Assembly (NCBI RefSeq): GCF_026967985.1
Contig: NZ_JAPVBJ010000003.1
Span: 124,001-188,000 of the forward strand
Length of the DNA stretch: 64,000 nt
Direction of reading: 5' to 3'
DNA from: Modestobacter sp. VKM Ac-2984
GTDB taxonomy: Bacteria; Actinomycetota; Actinomycetes; Mycobacteriales; Geodermatophilaceae
The notes below the pieces were generated by a model that ran no database searches, had not been told where the DNA came from, and saw only the letters and a program-made list of their open reading frames with translations. The translations under genes and the position numbers were made by a program. Positions 1-8,189 of this stretch are shown here, in pieces (positions within the stretch are counted from its first letter, which is position 1; each line of letters opens with the position of its first letter).

Positions 1-180
1 ACCGAGGACGCCGTCGGGTACGCCCTGCGGCTGCTCCGCACCGCCGGCTTCGTCACCAGCCGCAAGGAGGGCCGGGTGGTCTACTACCGGCTCGCCGAGG
101 GCTTCCCGCAGCCGCTGCGCGAGGACTGCCTCCGGGGTCTGATCGAGCTGTCCCGGCGCCCCACCCACGCCGACGGGTGA
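1..180 (+). CDS. ArsR-family regulator, C-terminal part (5' end outside window)
   Basis: Frame 1 is open from the window edge to TGA at 178-180 and encodes 59 residues. The sequence has the end of a winged helix-turn-helix: a recognition-helix segment (LRLLRTAGFV) followed by a beta-wing with the classic ArsR pattern of basic residues and GRVVYYRLA. The N-terminal half, where metal-binding cysteines would normally be judged, lies outside the window, so the inducer cannot be inferred. It runs toward the minus-strand phosphoribosyltransferase gene and ends 27 bases short of it. Known of the family: dimeric repressors of metal or stress genes. Assignment rests on the wing motif alone. Confidence 0.75.
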   Translation, partial: TEDAVGYALRLLRTAGFVTSRKEGRVVYYRLAEGFPQPLREDCLRGLIELSRRPTHADG

Positions 181-207
181 CCCGGATGCGAGCCGGGCCC
201 GGCCGGG

Positions 208-870
208 TCAGCCGGCCGCGGAGCCGGCCAGCGCCGCCCGGACCTCGTCGTCGGAGGTGGCGCGGAAGTCCCGGTAGCCCTGGCCGACGGCGGAGAACGA
301 CTCGGGCGCCCAGAGGCAGACGACCTCGTCGACCTCCTCGGCCAGCTGGGTGCACACCCGCGGCGAGGCCACCGGGACGGCGACGGTGAGCCGGCTGGGG
401 CCCTGCCGGCGGACCGCGGCGAGTGCTGCGCGCATGGTGGACCCGGTGGCCAGGCCGTCGTCCACCACGAGCACCGGCCGGCCGGCCAGCGGGGTGACCG
501 GGCGGCCCTGCCGGTAGGCGGCCTCCCGGCGGCGCAGCTCGACGACCTCCCGCTCCCGCGCCCGGGCGAAGGTCTCCTCGTCGACGTCCACGTGGGCCAG
601 GACGCGCTGGTCGTGCACCGTCTCGACGTCGGAGTCGACCGCGGCGATGGCGCCCATGGCGAGCTCTGGCTGCCAGGGCACCCCGATCTTGCGGACCACG
701 ACGACGTCGAGGGCCCCGCCGAGGGCGCGCGCGACCTCCCCGGCGACCACCACCCCGCCGCGCGGCAGGCCCAGCACCACGAGGGCGGGATCGGCGTGCT
801 CGGCAAGGCGGGCAGCGAGGGCCCGGCCTGCCTCGACACGGTCGGCGAACGGCTCGGTGGTCGCGGACAT
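208..870 (-). CDS. Phosphoribosyltransferase-domain protein
   Basis: 220 residues. The PRPP-binding loop is clear at residues 133-146 (VLVVDDGLATGST), after an N-terminal LPRGGV segment typical of the stand-alone PRTase group that is often linked to hydrolase domains. No nucleobase specificity can be read from it. The start is ATG at 870, preceded on the minus strand by an AGGAGG-like sequence. It is divergent from the erythromycin-esterase-like gene at 1081, with 210 bases between, and this pairing recurs as domain fusions in mycobacteria (see findings). Substrate unknown; a role in nucleotide metabolism or stress survival is only an inference. Confidence 0.85.
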   Translation of the reverse strand: MSATTEPFADRVEAGRALAARLAEHADPALVVLGLPRGGVVVAGEVARALGGALDVVVVRKIGVPWQPELAMGAIAAVDSDVETVHDQRVLAHVDVDEETFARAREREVVELRRREAAYRQGRPVTPLAGRPVLVVDDGLATGSTMRAALAAVRRQGPSRLTVAVPVASPRVCTQLAEEVDEVVCLWAPESFSAVGQGYRDFRATSDDEVRAALAGSAAG

Positions 871-1080
871 CGGTCCTCCTCGGTGGTGGTGCCGTCGATC
901 GACCCGCTGCCCCTACCCGTTCTGCGCGGCGGTGCATCGCCCGCGCGCCTGCCGGGTAGGCACGGCCACGCCGGTGGCCGCCGAGTCGAGGCGCCCGGCC
1001 GGCCCGGCCCGGAGGCGGTCCGCCGCCCGGGGCCCGGACGGGAGAGCTGCGGTGCAGCCCACGACGTCACGGAGACGTGG
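871..1080. promoter_or_regulatory. Divergent promoter region between PRTase and esterase genes
   Basis: This 210-base gap serves both outward-facing genes. The only symmetry I see is a 7-base inverted pair, CTACCCG at 913-919 and CGGGTAG at 953-959, separated by 33 bases. The CGGGTAG halves face outward, one toward each gene, which resembles the GGGTA-type -10 of actinobacterial SigB/SigF promoters. I see no convincing GTTT -35 for either, so this is a weak call. Confidence 0.3.
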
Positions 1081-2397
1081 ATGACCGGATCGGGACACGA
1101 CCCACAGGTGCAGGAGCTGGCGAGGCCGTTGCGGGACCCCGGCGACCTGGACCCGCTGCTCGAACGGATCGGGTCGGCGCGCATCGTGCTGCTCGGCGAG
1201 GCATCGCACGGCACCCACGAGTACTACGCCTGGCGCACGGCGCTGACCCGCCGGCTGGTCACCGAGGCCGGCTTCTCCTTCGTCGCCGTGGAGGGGGACT
1301 GGCCGGACTGCCACCGGGTGAACTGCTCGGTGACGCTCGCCTCCGGCCCCGAGGACCCCCGCGAGGTGCTGCAGGGGTACGCGCGCTGGCCGACCTGGAT
1401 GTGGGCCAACGAAGAGGTCGCCGACCTGACCCGCTGGTTGCGCGAGCACAACGCCGGCCGCCCGCCCGCCGAGCGGGTCGGCTTCCACGGGTTGGACGTC
1501 TACAGCCTCTGGGAGTCCCTGCAGGCGGTGCTGGACCACCTCCGGGAGCACGACCCCGAGCACGTGACGACGGCGCTGGCCGCCTTCCGGTGCTTCGAGC
1601 CCTACGCCGAGGACCCGCAGGCCTACGCCCGGGCCACCCGGCTGACCCCGACCAGCTGCGAGGACGAGGTGGTGGCCCTGCTCGGCGACCTCCGCGCCCG
1701 CACGGCCACCGACGGGCGCTGGGAGCGGGACGCCGCCTTCGACGCCGAGCAGAACGCCCGGGCCGCGGCCGGCGCCGAGGCCTACTACCGGGCGATGGTC
1801 CGCGGCGGGCCGACGTCCTGGAACGTGCGGGACGTCCACATGGCCGACACCCTGGACCGGCTGCTGGAGCACCACGGTCCCGGTTCCCGCGCGGTGGTGT
1901 GGGAGCACAACACCCACGTCGGGGACGCCCGGTACACCGACATGGCCGACGCCGGCATGGTCAACCTCGGGCAGCTCGCGCGCGAGCGCCACGGCGCGGA
2001 CGACGTCGTCATCGTCGGCTTCGGCAGCCACCACGGCAGCGTGATCGCCGCGGACGAGTGGGGTGCACCGATGGAACGGATGCCGCTCCCACCCGCCCGG
2101 CCGGGGAGCGTCGAGGCGGTGCTGCACGACTCCCTGGCGGAGAACAGCGCCCTCGTCATCGCCCCGCCCGAGCTGCCCGGCTGGCTGGCCGAGGAGCGCG
2201 CCCACCGGGCGGTCGGCGTGGTCTACCACCCCGGTGCCGAGCGCTGGGGCAACTACGTGCCGTCGGTGCTGGGCCGCCGGTACGACGCCTTCTGCTGGTT
2301 CGACGAGTCCCGGGCGCTGACCCCGCTGCACGACGTCCGCGCCACGGGCGGCGAGCAGGAGACCGGCGAGCAGGAGACGTGGCCCGATGCCGTCTGA
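1081..2397 (+). CDS. Erythromycin-esterase-family hydrolase
   Basis: 438 residues from ATG at 1081, with a GGAG sequence just upstream. The frame is open further upstream, but that part lacks family similarity. Motifs of the EreA/EreB-like superfamily are present: GEASHGTHEYY at residues 39-49 (Glu40, His43 and His46 match the catalytic Glu/His positions), EGDWPDCHRVN, WEHNTHVGDARY and GFGSHHGSV. Known of the family: most chromosomal members are not macrolide esterases and have unknown substrates, so resistance should not be assumed. It overlaps the downstream hydrolase by 11 bases, so the two are probably co-translated. Confidence 0.88.
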   Translation: MTGSGHDPQVQELARPLRDPGDLDPLLERIGSARIVLLGEASHGTHEYYAWRTALTRRLVTEAGFSFVAVEGDWPDCHRVNCSVTLASGPEDPREVLQGYARWPTWMWANEEVADLTRWLREHNAGRPPAERVGFHGLDVYSLWESLQAVLDHLREHDPEHVTTALAAFRCFEPYAEDPQAYARATRLTPTSCEDEVVALLGDLRARTATDGRWERDAAFDAEQNARAAAGAEAYYRAMVRGGPTSWNVRDVHMADTLDRLLEHHGPGSRAVVWEHNTHVGDARYTDMADAGMVNLGQLARERHGADDVVIVGFGSHHGSVIAADEWGAPMERMPLPPARPGSVEAVLHDSLAENSALVIAPPELPGWLAEERAHRAVGVVYHPGAERWGNYVPSVLGRRYDAFCWFDESRALTPLHDVRATGGEQETGEQETWPDAV

Positions 2398-3079
2398 CCG
2401 CCGCACCGTGCAGCTGGACGCCGAGGGGGTGTCGCTGACCGGGGACCTGGTCGTCCCGGCCGCTGCCCAGGGGATGGTGCTGTTCGCGCACGGCAGCGGC
2501 AGCAGCCGGCACAGCCCGCGCAACCGGCAGGTCGCCCGGGCGCTGGAGCAGGCCGGCTTCGGCACCCTGCTGCTCGACCTGCTCACCGAGGACGAGGAGC
2601 GGGTCGACGAACGCACCCGGGAGCACCGCTTCGACATCCCGCTGCTCGCCGCGCGGCTGACCGCCGCCGCCGACCGGCTCGGCGAGGGGGCGGACACCGC
2701 GCCCCTGCCGGTGGCCACCTTCGGCGCCAGCACCGGGGCAGCGGCGGCGCTGATCACCGCGGCCGACCGGTCCGACCGGGTCCGGGCGGTGGTCTCCCGC
2801 GGCGGGCGGCCAGACCTCGCCGGCGCCGCGCTCACCCGGGTCCGGGCGCCGACGTTGCTGCTGGTCGGCGGCGCCGACCACCAGGTGCTCGAGCTGAACC
2901 GGGACGCCGCCGCACAGCTGCCGGGCGAGCACGAGGTCAGCGTGGTCCCGGGCGCGACGCACCTGTTCCCGGAGCCCGGGGCCCTCGAGCAGGTGGTCGC
3001 GCGGTCGATCGCCTGGCTGCGGCGCTGGCTGCCGGGGACGGCGGACGGCGGCGTGGTTGGCGTGCCGGGCGACGGGTAG
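2387..3079 (+). CDS. Alpha/beta hydrolase, dienelactone-hydrolase type
   Basis: 230 residues from ATG at 2387, starting inside the end of the esterase gene. Fold landmarks are in order: an early FAHGSGSS oxyanion loop near residue 32, a nucleophile elbow GASTGA in mid-protein (Ser), then LLLVGGADHQV (candidate Asp) and PGATHLF (candidate His). The nucleophile is Ser rather than the Cys of true dienelactone hydrolases. The PRTase, erythromycin-esterase and DLH neighbours form one functional-looking locus. Substrate unknown. Confidence 0.85.
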   Translation: MPSDRRTVQLDAEGVSLTGDLVVPAAAQGMVLFAHGSGSSRHSPRNRQVARALEQAGFGTLLLDLLTEDEERVDERTREHRFDIPLLAARLTAAADRLGEGADTAPLPVATFGASTGAAAALITAADRSDRVRAVVSRGGRPDLAGAALTRVRAPTLLLVGGADHQVLELNRDAAAQLPGEHEVSVVPGATHLFPEPGALEQVVARSIAWLRRWLPGTADGGVVGVPGDG

Positions 3080-3157
3080 CGGGGCGGTGATCACGGTCCC
3101 CGGACCGCCATCGCCCGGACTGCCGCGGGACGCACGTGCAGCACGAGAGGAGAGCCC

Positions 3158-4156
3158 ATGAGCGAGGTCGTCGTCGTCACCGGTGCCAGCGCCGGGATCG
3201 GCCGGGCCACTGCGGTGGCCTTCGCCCGCCGAGGCGACCGGGTCGCGTTGCTCGCCCGGGGCGAGAAGGGACTGGCGGCCACCGCCGAGGAGGTGCGCGC
3301 CGCCGGGGGGACCCCGCTGGTGGTCCGGGTCGACGTCGCCGACGCCGCTGCCGTCGATGCCGCCGCGGACCGGGTCGAGGCCGAGCTCGGGCCGATCGAC
3401 GTCTGGTGCAACTGCGCCTTCTCCACCGTGTTCGCCCGGTTCGCCGACATCAGCCCCGAGGAGTACGAGCGGGCCACCGCCGTCACCTACCTGGGCTTCG
3501 TCAACGGCACCCGGTCGGCCCTGCAGCGGATGCGGTCCCGCGACCGCGGGGTGATCGTGCAGACCGGCTCGGCGTTGGGGTACCGCGGCATCCCGCTGCA
3601 GAGCGTCTACTGCGGCGCCAAGCACGCGATCAAGGGGTTCACCGAGTCCCTGCTCACCGAGCTGAAGGACGAGGGGAGCGGTGTGCACCTCACCATGGTC
3701 AACGCCCCCGGCGTGAACACCCCGCAGTTCGACTGGGTGCTGAACCGGCTGCCCAAGCGGCCGCAGCCGGTCGCGCCGATCTACGCACCGGAGGTGGTGG
3801 CCGGCGCGATGGTGCACGCGGCCGAGCACCCGCGGCGCCGGGCCTGGTACGTGGGGATCCCCACGGCGTACACCGTCCTCGGGGAGAAGGTCTGGCCGCA
3901 GTTCATGGACTGGTACCTCGCCCGCACCGGGGTGCAGGGGCAGCTGACCGACCGGGACACCCGGCCCGACGACCCGGTCAACCTGTGGGAGCCCGCCGAC
4001 GGACCCGACGGCCAGGACTTCGGCGCGCGGAGCCGGTTCGGCGACCAGGCCTGGACCCGGGACCCGCAGGTCTGGGCCAGCCGGCACCACGGGCTGGTCG
4101 CGGGGCTCGGCGCCGCCGCGCTGGCCGGGGCCGTGACCCTGCGGCGCCGGCGGTGA
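3158..4156 (+). CDS. SDR-family oxidoreductase with C-terminal membrane anchor
   Basis: 332 residues, ATG after GAGAGGAGAGCCC. An N-terminal Rossmann motif TGASAGIGRA (residues 8-17) binds NAD(P); the catalytic set is Ser137, Tyr150 and Lys154 (YCGAK). The usual NNAG segment is replaced by NCAF. It is about 80 residues longer than a classical SDR, and the tail ends in a hydrophobic stretch rich in Ala/Gly followed by RRRR, suggesting a membrane anchor with an inside positive end. GTGA overlap with the next small membrane-protein gene indicates co-expression. Substrate not predictable. Confidence 0.88.
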   Translation: MSEVVVVTGASAGIGRATAVAFARRGDRVALLARGEKGLAATAEEVRAAGGTPLVVRVDVADAAAVDAAADRVEAELGPIDVWCNCAFSTVFARFADISPEEYERATAVTYLGFVNGTRSALQRMRSRDRGVIVQTGSALGYRGIPLQSVYCGAKHAIKGFTESLLTELKDEGSGVHLTMVNAPGVNTPQFDWVLNRLPKRPQPVAPIYAPEVVAGAMVHAAEHPRRRAWYVGIPTAYTVLGEKVWPQFMDWYLARTGVQGQLTDRDTRPDDPVNLWEPADGPDGQDFGARSRFGDQAWTRDPQVWASRHHGLVAGLGAAALAGAVTLRRRR

Positions 4157-4536
4157 ACCGGAGCGTGCACCGGAGGAGGACCCGTCGCCGGGTGCTGCCG
4201 CTGCTGGTGTCCACCGTGTGCGTCGGCTGGGGAGCCGCACAGCTCCTCCGGCCGGCGGAGGTCACCCGCGCCGTCTGCGCCGGCCGGCGGGAACCGCCGA
4301 CCTGGGTGGTGCAGGTTCTGGGCGCCCGGCTGGTGGGCCAGTACGTCGCGGTGCTCGTCCGGCCCACCCGCGGGGTGGTGCTCACCGGCGTCGCCGTGGA
4401 CGTCCTGCACGCGCTCAGCATGGTGCCGGTCGCGGTGTGGTGGCCGGCGTACCGGCGACCGGCGGTGGTCAGCGGCGGGACGTCGGCTGCCGCTGCCGTC
4501 CTGGCCGCGGCCGCCGCTGCTCGGGCCGACCGGTGA
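4153..4536 (+). CDS. Small hypothetical membrane protein
   Basis: 127 residues from GTG at 4153, whose TGA overlap with the preceding SDR gene decides the start. The N-terminus is strongly basic (RRRTRRR), followed by hydrophobic segments near residues 13-30, 52-70, 75-95 and an alanine-rich end, so probably three or four membrane passes. No family is recognised. The overlap with the membrane-anchored SDR suggests a shared location or partner role, which is inference only. Confidence 0.7.
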   Translation: MNRSVHRRRTRRRVLPLLVSTVCVGWGAAQLLRPAEVTRAVCAGRREPPTWVVQVLGARLVGQYVAVLVRPTRGVVLTGVAVDVLHALSMVPVAVWWPAYRRPAVVSGGTSAAAAVLAAAAAARADR

Positions 4537-4614
4537 GCGGATGCGTCCGACGACCGCAGTCCGTCCGCTGATCGCCGGCGGCGGGGCCCGCGCACCCCGG
4601 GACGGGTCCGCACC

Positions 4615-5373
4615 GTGCAGCTGACCGACGCCGTCGTCCTGGTGACCGGGGCGAGCGGCGGGATCGGCGCCGCCACCGCCGAGCTGCTGGCGGCGCGGGG
4701 CGCCCGGGTGGTCTGCGCCGGGCGGGACGAGACCGCGCTGACCGCGGTCGCCGCCCGGTTCGGCGGCAGCGTGCTGACCGCGGACCTCCGTGCGCCGGGT
4801 GCCGCCGCCGCGCTGGTCGAGGAGGTGCTGACCCGGTACGGCCGGCTGGACGCCGTGGTCGCCAACGCCGGCACCGGGCACGCCGGCGCGGTGGCGGCGA
4901 TGACCGTGGAGCAGGTGACGTCGCTGGTCGACCTGAACGTCCGGTCGACCCTGCTGCTCGGGCGCGCCGCCGCAGCCGCCTTCACCACCCAGCCGCCGGC
5001 CGACCGGGCGATCTGCTTCGTCACCTCGATCGCGGGGGCCGTCGGGGTGCCGGGGGAGAGCGTCTACTCCGCCACGAAGGCCGCCGTCGAGGCGTTCGCG
5101 CTGCTGCTCGGGGAGGAGCTGCGCGACCGGCGGGTGCACGTGGGCACGGTGCTGCCCGGCGTCGTGGACACCGCCTTCTTCGACCGCCGCGGCGCCCCCT
5201 ACGACCGGCGGGTGCCCCGGCCGGTGCCGCCGTCCCGGGTGGCCCGCGCGGTCCTCGACGTGCTCACCGGGCGGCGCCGGCGCGTCGTCGTGCCGCGCTG
5301 GCTCGCCCTCCCCGCCTGGCTGGCGGGCGCCGTCCCCGGCCCCTACCGCGCCCTGGCCCGCCGCTTCGGCTGA
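4615..5373 (+). CDS. SDR-family oxidoreductase
   Basis: 252 residues, GTG start at 4615. Classical SDR layout: [10 protein letters not shown] (11-20), NAG at 84-86, catalytic Ser138, Tyr151 and Lys155 (YSATK). Length fits a soluble classical SDR, with a C-terminal hydrophobic patch ([15 protein letters not shown]). Its last 31 bases overlap the end of dxs on the opposite strand, so no separate terminator fits there. No aminotransferase or sugar gene lies nearby to name a substrate, and although it abuts the hopanoid operon it is convergent to it, not part of it. Confidence 0.85.
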   Translation: MQLTDAVVLVTGASGGIGAATAELLAARGARVVCAGRDETALTAVAARFGGSVLTADLRAPGAAAALVEEVLTRYGRLDAVVANAGTGHAGAVAAMTVEQVTSLVDLNVRSTLLLGRAAAAAFTTQPPADRAICFVTSIAGAVGVPGESVYSATKAAVEAFALLLGEELRDRRVHVGTVLPGVVDTAFFDRRGAPYDRRVPRPVPPSRVARAVLDVLTGRRRRVVVPRWLALPAWLAGAVPGPYRALARRFG

Positions 5374-7187
5374 CGGCCCACCTGCGCCGGGCCGAGCGCG
5401 GTCAGCACGCGGTGCACCACCCCGTCGACGTCCAAGCCGGCCGTGGCCAGCAGCTCCGCGCGGTCGCCGTGGTCCAGGAACCGCTGGCCCAGACCGAGGG
5501 TCTGCGCCGGGGTGGTCACGCCGGCGGCCCGCAGTTCTCGGCAGAACGCGTCGCCGTAGCCGCCGGCCACGCCGTTGTCCTCCAGCGTGACCACCAGCCG
5601 GTGGGTGCCGGCGGCGGCCACCAGCGCCGGGTCGACCGGCAGCAGCCAGCGCGGGTCGACGACGGTCGCCGGCACCCCCGCGGTCGCCAGTCGCTCGGCG
5701 GCGGCCACCGCGGTGGCTGCCAGCGGCCCGGTCCCGACCAGCAGCACCCGGGACGGCGCCCCGGCCGGGCGGTACAGCACGTCGGCGGTGCCCAGCCGGG
5801 CCAGCGCCGGGAGCTGCGGGCCGACCGTGCCCTTCGGGAAGCGCAGCGCCGTGGGCCCGTCGGCGTCGGCCACCGCCTCGGCGAGCAGCTCGGCCAGCGT
5901 GCCGGCGTCCCGCGGCGCCGCCACCCGCATGCCCGGCACCATGCCCAGCAGCGACAGGTCCCACATGCCGTTGTGGCTCGCGCCGTCGCTCCCGGTGACC
6001 CCGGCCCGGTCGAGCACCAGGGTGACCGGCAGCCGGTGCAGGGCCACGTCCATCAGCAGCTGGTCGAAGGCCCGGTTGAGGAAGGTGGCGTAGACGGCGA
6101 CCACCGGGTGCAGCCCGGCCATCGCCATGCCGGCCGCGGAGGTCAGCGCGTGCTGTTCGGCGATGCCGACGTCGCGCACCCGGTGCGGGTCGGTGCCGGC
6201 CAGCGGGGTCAGCCCGGTGGGGTCCAGCATCGCCGCGGTCAGCGCGACCACCTCGGGCCGGGCGGCGGCGACCTGCTGCAGGGCGGCGGAGAAGACGTCG
6301 GTCCAGCTCGACCGCGGGGTGGCGGTGACCGACGCCGGGGCCTTCGCCGGGGCGACGGCGTGCATCCGGTCCGTCTCGTGCTGCTCGGCCGGCCGGTACC
6401 CGCGGCCCTTCTCGGTGACGCAGTGCACCACGGTCGGGGTGCGCCGGTCCCGTGCCTCGGTCAGCGCCGCCTCGACCGCGGCGACGTCGTGGCCGTCGAC
6501 CGGCCCCAGGTAGCCCAGCCCCAGCTGCCCGAACACCGTGGCCCCGGTACTGGTGCCGGTGCCGGGGCGGTGGCGCAGCTCGCGCAGGTGCGCGCCCAGC
6601 CCGCCGACGGTGGGCGCGTAGGAGCGGCCGTTGTCGTTGAGCACCACGACGACCGGGCGGCCGGCTGCCGCACCCAGGTTGTTCAGCGCCTCCCAGCTGA
6701 GTCCGCCGGTCAGCGCACCGTCGCCGACGACCGCGACCACGTGCCGGTCGTGCTCGCCGCGCAGCGCCAGCCCGGCGGCGAGCCCGTCGGCGTAGGCCAG
6801 CGCGGTGGAGGCGTGCGAGTTCTCCACCAGGTCGTGCACGCTCTCCGCCCGGGACGGGTAGCCGGAGAGCCCACCGGTGCGGCGCAGGGTGTCGAACTCC
6901 GCGGCGCGGCCGGTGAGCAGCTTGTGCACGTAGGTCTGGTGCCCGGTGTCCCAGAACACCGCGTCCCGCGGGGAGTCGAACACCCGGTGCAGCGCCAGCG
7001 TCAGCTCCACCACGCCCAGGTTCGGCCCCAGGTGCCCGCCGGTGCGGCAGACCGAGTCGATGAGCACCGCCCGGATCTCCGCGGCCAGCGCGGCGAGCTC
7101 GGCCGGGCCGAGACCGCGCAGGTCCGCCGGGCCGGTGACGTCGGCCAGCCGGTGGACCGCCGGCGGGCCGGCGAAGGTCCCGGTCAC
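5343..7187 (-). CDS. dxs: 1-deoxy-D-xylulose-5-phosphate synthase (hopanoid-operon copy)
   Basis: 614 residues. Condenses pyruvate and glyceraldehyde-3-phosphate to DXP, the committed step of the MEP isoprenoid pathway, using thiamine diphosphate. Visible: the ThDP motif GDGALTGG in the N-terminal domain, [16 protein letters not shown], and the transketolase C-terminal part with [12 protein letters not shown] and [10 protein letters not shown]. The start is GTG at 7187, overlapping the TGA of hpnH (GTGA), although the frame is open upstream. Slightly shorter than the usual 620-640. As the last gene of the hopanoid operon it is probably a dedicated extra copy that feeds isoprenoid precursors. 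Confidence 0.95.
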   Translation of the reverse strand: MTGTFAGPPAVHRLADVTGPADLRGLGPAELAALAAEIRAVLIDSVCRTGGHLGPNLGVVELTLALHRVFDSPRDAVFWDTGHQTYVHKLLTGRAAEFDTLRRTGGLSGYPSRAESVHDLVENSHASTALAYADGLAAGLALRGEHDRHVVAVVGDGALTGGLSWEALNNLGAAAGRPVVVVLNDNGRSYAPTVGGLGAHLRELRHRPGTGTSTGATVFGQLGLGYLGPVDGHDVAAVEAALTEARDRRTPTVVHCVTEKGRGYRPAEQHETDRMHAVAPAKAPASVTATPRSSWTDVFSAALQQVAAARPEVVALTAAMLDPTGLTPLAGTDPHRVRDVGIAEQHALTSAAGMAMAGLHPVVAVYATFLNRAFDQLLMDVALHRLPVTLVLDRAGVTGSDGASHNGMWDLSLLGMVPGMRVAAPRDAGTLAELLAEAVADADGPTALRFPKGTVGPQLPALARLGTADVLYRPAGAPSRVLLVGTGPLAATAVAAAERLATAGVPATVVDPRWLLPVDPALVAAAGTHRLVVTLEDNGVAGGYGDAFCRELRAAGVTTPAQTLGLGQRFLDHGDRAELLATAGLDVDGVVHRVLTALGPAQVGRQPKRRARAR

Positions 7188-8188
7188 AGCGTCGTCGCTG
7201 CGCGCAACGACTCCCTCAGCGAGCCCATCGTGGCGAAGACCGCCGAGGGCTCGTACCCGCAATGGGCCATGCAGTTGTCGCAGCGCGGGTCCTTGCCCCG
7301 GCCGTAGGCGTCCCAGTCGGTGGTCTCCAGCAGCTCCTGGTAGCTGCTCACGTAGCCGTCGCTCATCAGGTAGCACGGCTTCTGCCAGCCCTTGAGCGAG
7401 TAGGAGGGGATGGCCCACGCCGTGCAGGCGAGGTCGACCTTGCCCTCCAGGAAGTCCAGGAAGACCGGGGAGTGGTTGAGCCGCCACTTCTTCCGCCGGT
7501 CGTCGCCGAACGCCTTCCGGAACAGCTCCCGGGTCTGCTCGACGCCCAGCCAGTGCTCCTGGTCCGGGGCCTTCTCGTAGGCGAACCCGGGGGAGATCTG
7601 CATGTTGTCGATCCCGAGGTCGTCGTTGAGGTAGTCGAGGACCTCGATCACGTCCTGGGGGGTGTCGGTGTCGAAGAAGGTCGTGTTGGTCATGACCCGG
7701 AAGCCGGCCTGCTGGGCCTGCTCGATCGCCGCGACCGCCTCGTCGAAGACGCCGTCCTTGCACACCGACTCGTCGTGCCGCTCGCGCAGCCCGTCGATGT
7801 GCACCATCCAGGAGAAGTTCTTGTGCGGGGCGAACTTGTGCAGGTGCTTGGGCATCAGCACCGCATTGGTGCACAGGAAGACGATCTTGTTCAGGTCCAG
7901 CAGCTGCCGGACGATCTCGTCGATCTCCTTGTGCATCAGCGGCTCGCCGCCGGCGATGGAGACCATCGGGGCGCCGGACTCCACCACGGCGCCGACCGCG
8001 TCCTCGACCGACATCCGGCGCTTGAGCATGGAGGCCGGCTCCTGGATCTTCCCGCAGCCGGCGCAGGAGAGGTTGCAGGCGAACAGCGGCTCCAGCTCGA
8101 CCAGCAGCGCGAACTTGTCCTTGCGCAGCAGCTTCTGCTTGAGCAGGTAGGAGCCCAGACGAGCGGTCTGGCGGAAGGGCATGGCCAT
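7184..8188 (-). CDS. hpnH: Adenosyl-hopene transferase, radical SAM HpnH
   Basis: 334 residues. HpnH joins the 5'-deoxyadenosyl group to the side chain of hopene/diploptene, giving adenosylhopane, the first step of extended (C35) hopanoids. The radical SAM cluster motif CNLSCAGC is at residues 38-45 (Cys38, Cys42, Cys45), followed by GGEPLMH and a SPASM-like cysteine region near the C-terminus ([13 protein letters not shown]). It starts one base after the stop of the nucleosidase-IspH fusion and overlaps dxs by four bases. Presence of HpnH means the operon makes extended hopanoids, not only hopene/hopanol. Confidence 0.95.
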   Translation of the reverse strand: MAMPFRQTARLGSYLLKQKLLRKDKFALLVELEPLFACNLSCAGCGKIQEPASMLKRRMSVEDAVGAVVESGAPMVSIAGGEPLMHKEIDEIVRQLLDLNKIVFLCTNAVLMPKHLHKFAPHKNFSWMVHIDGLRERHDESVCKDGVFDEAVAAIEQAQQAGFRVMTNTTFFDTDTPQDVIEVLDYLNDDLGIDNMQISPGFAYEKAPDQEHWLGVEQTRELFRKAFGDDRRKKWRLNHSPVFLDFLEGKVDLACTAWAIPSYSLKGWQKPCYLMSDGYVSSYQELLETTDWDAYGRGKDPRCDNCMAHCGYEPSAVFATMGSLRESLRAATTL

Positions 8189-8189
8189 G

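Noticed and set aside
913-959. Widely spaced CTACCCG/CGGGTAG inverted repeat as an operator
   Set aside because: The 33-base spacing is too long for a usual dimer site and no -35 boxes support promoters; kept only as a weak note on the gap.
592-1080. Open reading frame extending the esterase gene upstream
   Set aside because: It lies antisense to the phosphoribosyltransferase gene, has no family similarity, and the ATG at 1081 directly precedes the recognisable protein start.
1081-2397. Macrolide resistance by erythromycin esterase
   Set aside because: The family name is misleading; chromosomal actinobacterial members with this neighbourhood are not shown to act on macrolides.
5343-7874. 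Very long open frames running through dxs into hpnH and similar giant minus-strand frames
   Set aside because: High GC removes stop codons from non-coding frames; overlap starts and family alignments define the true genes.
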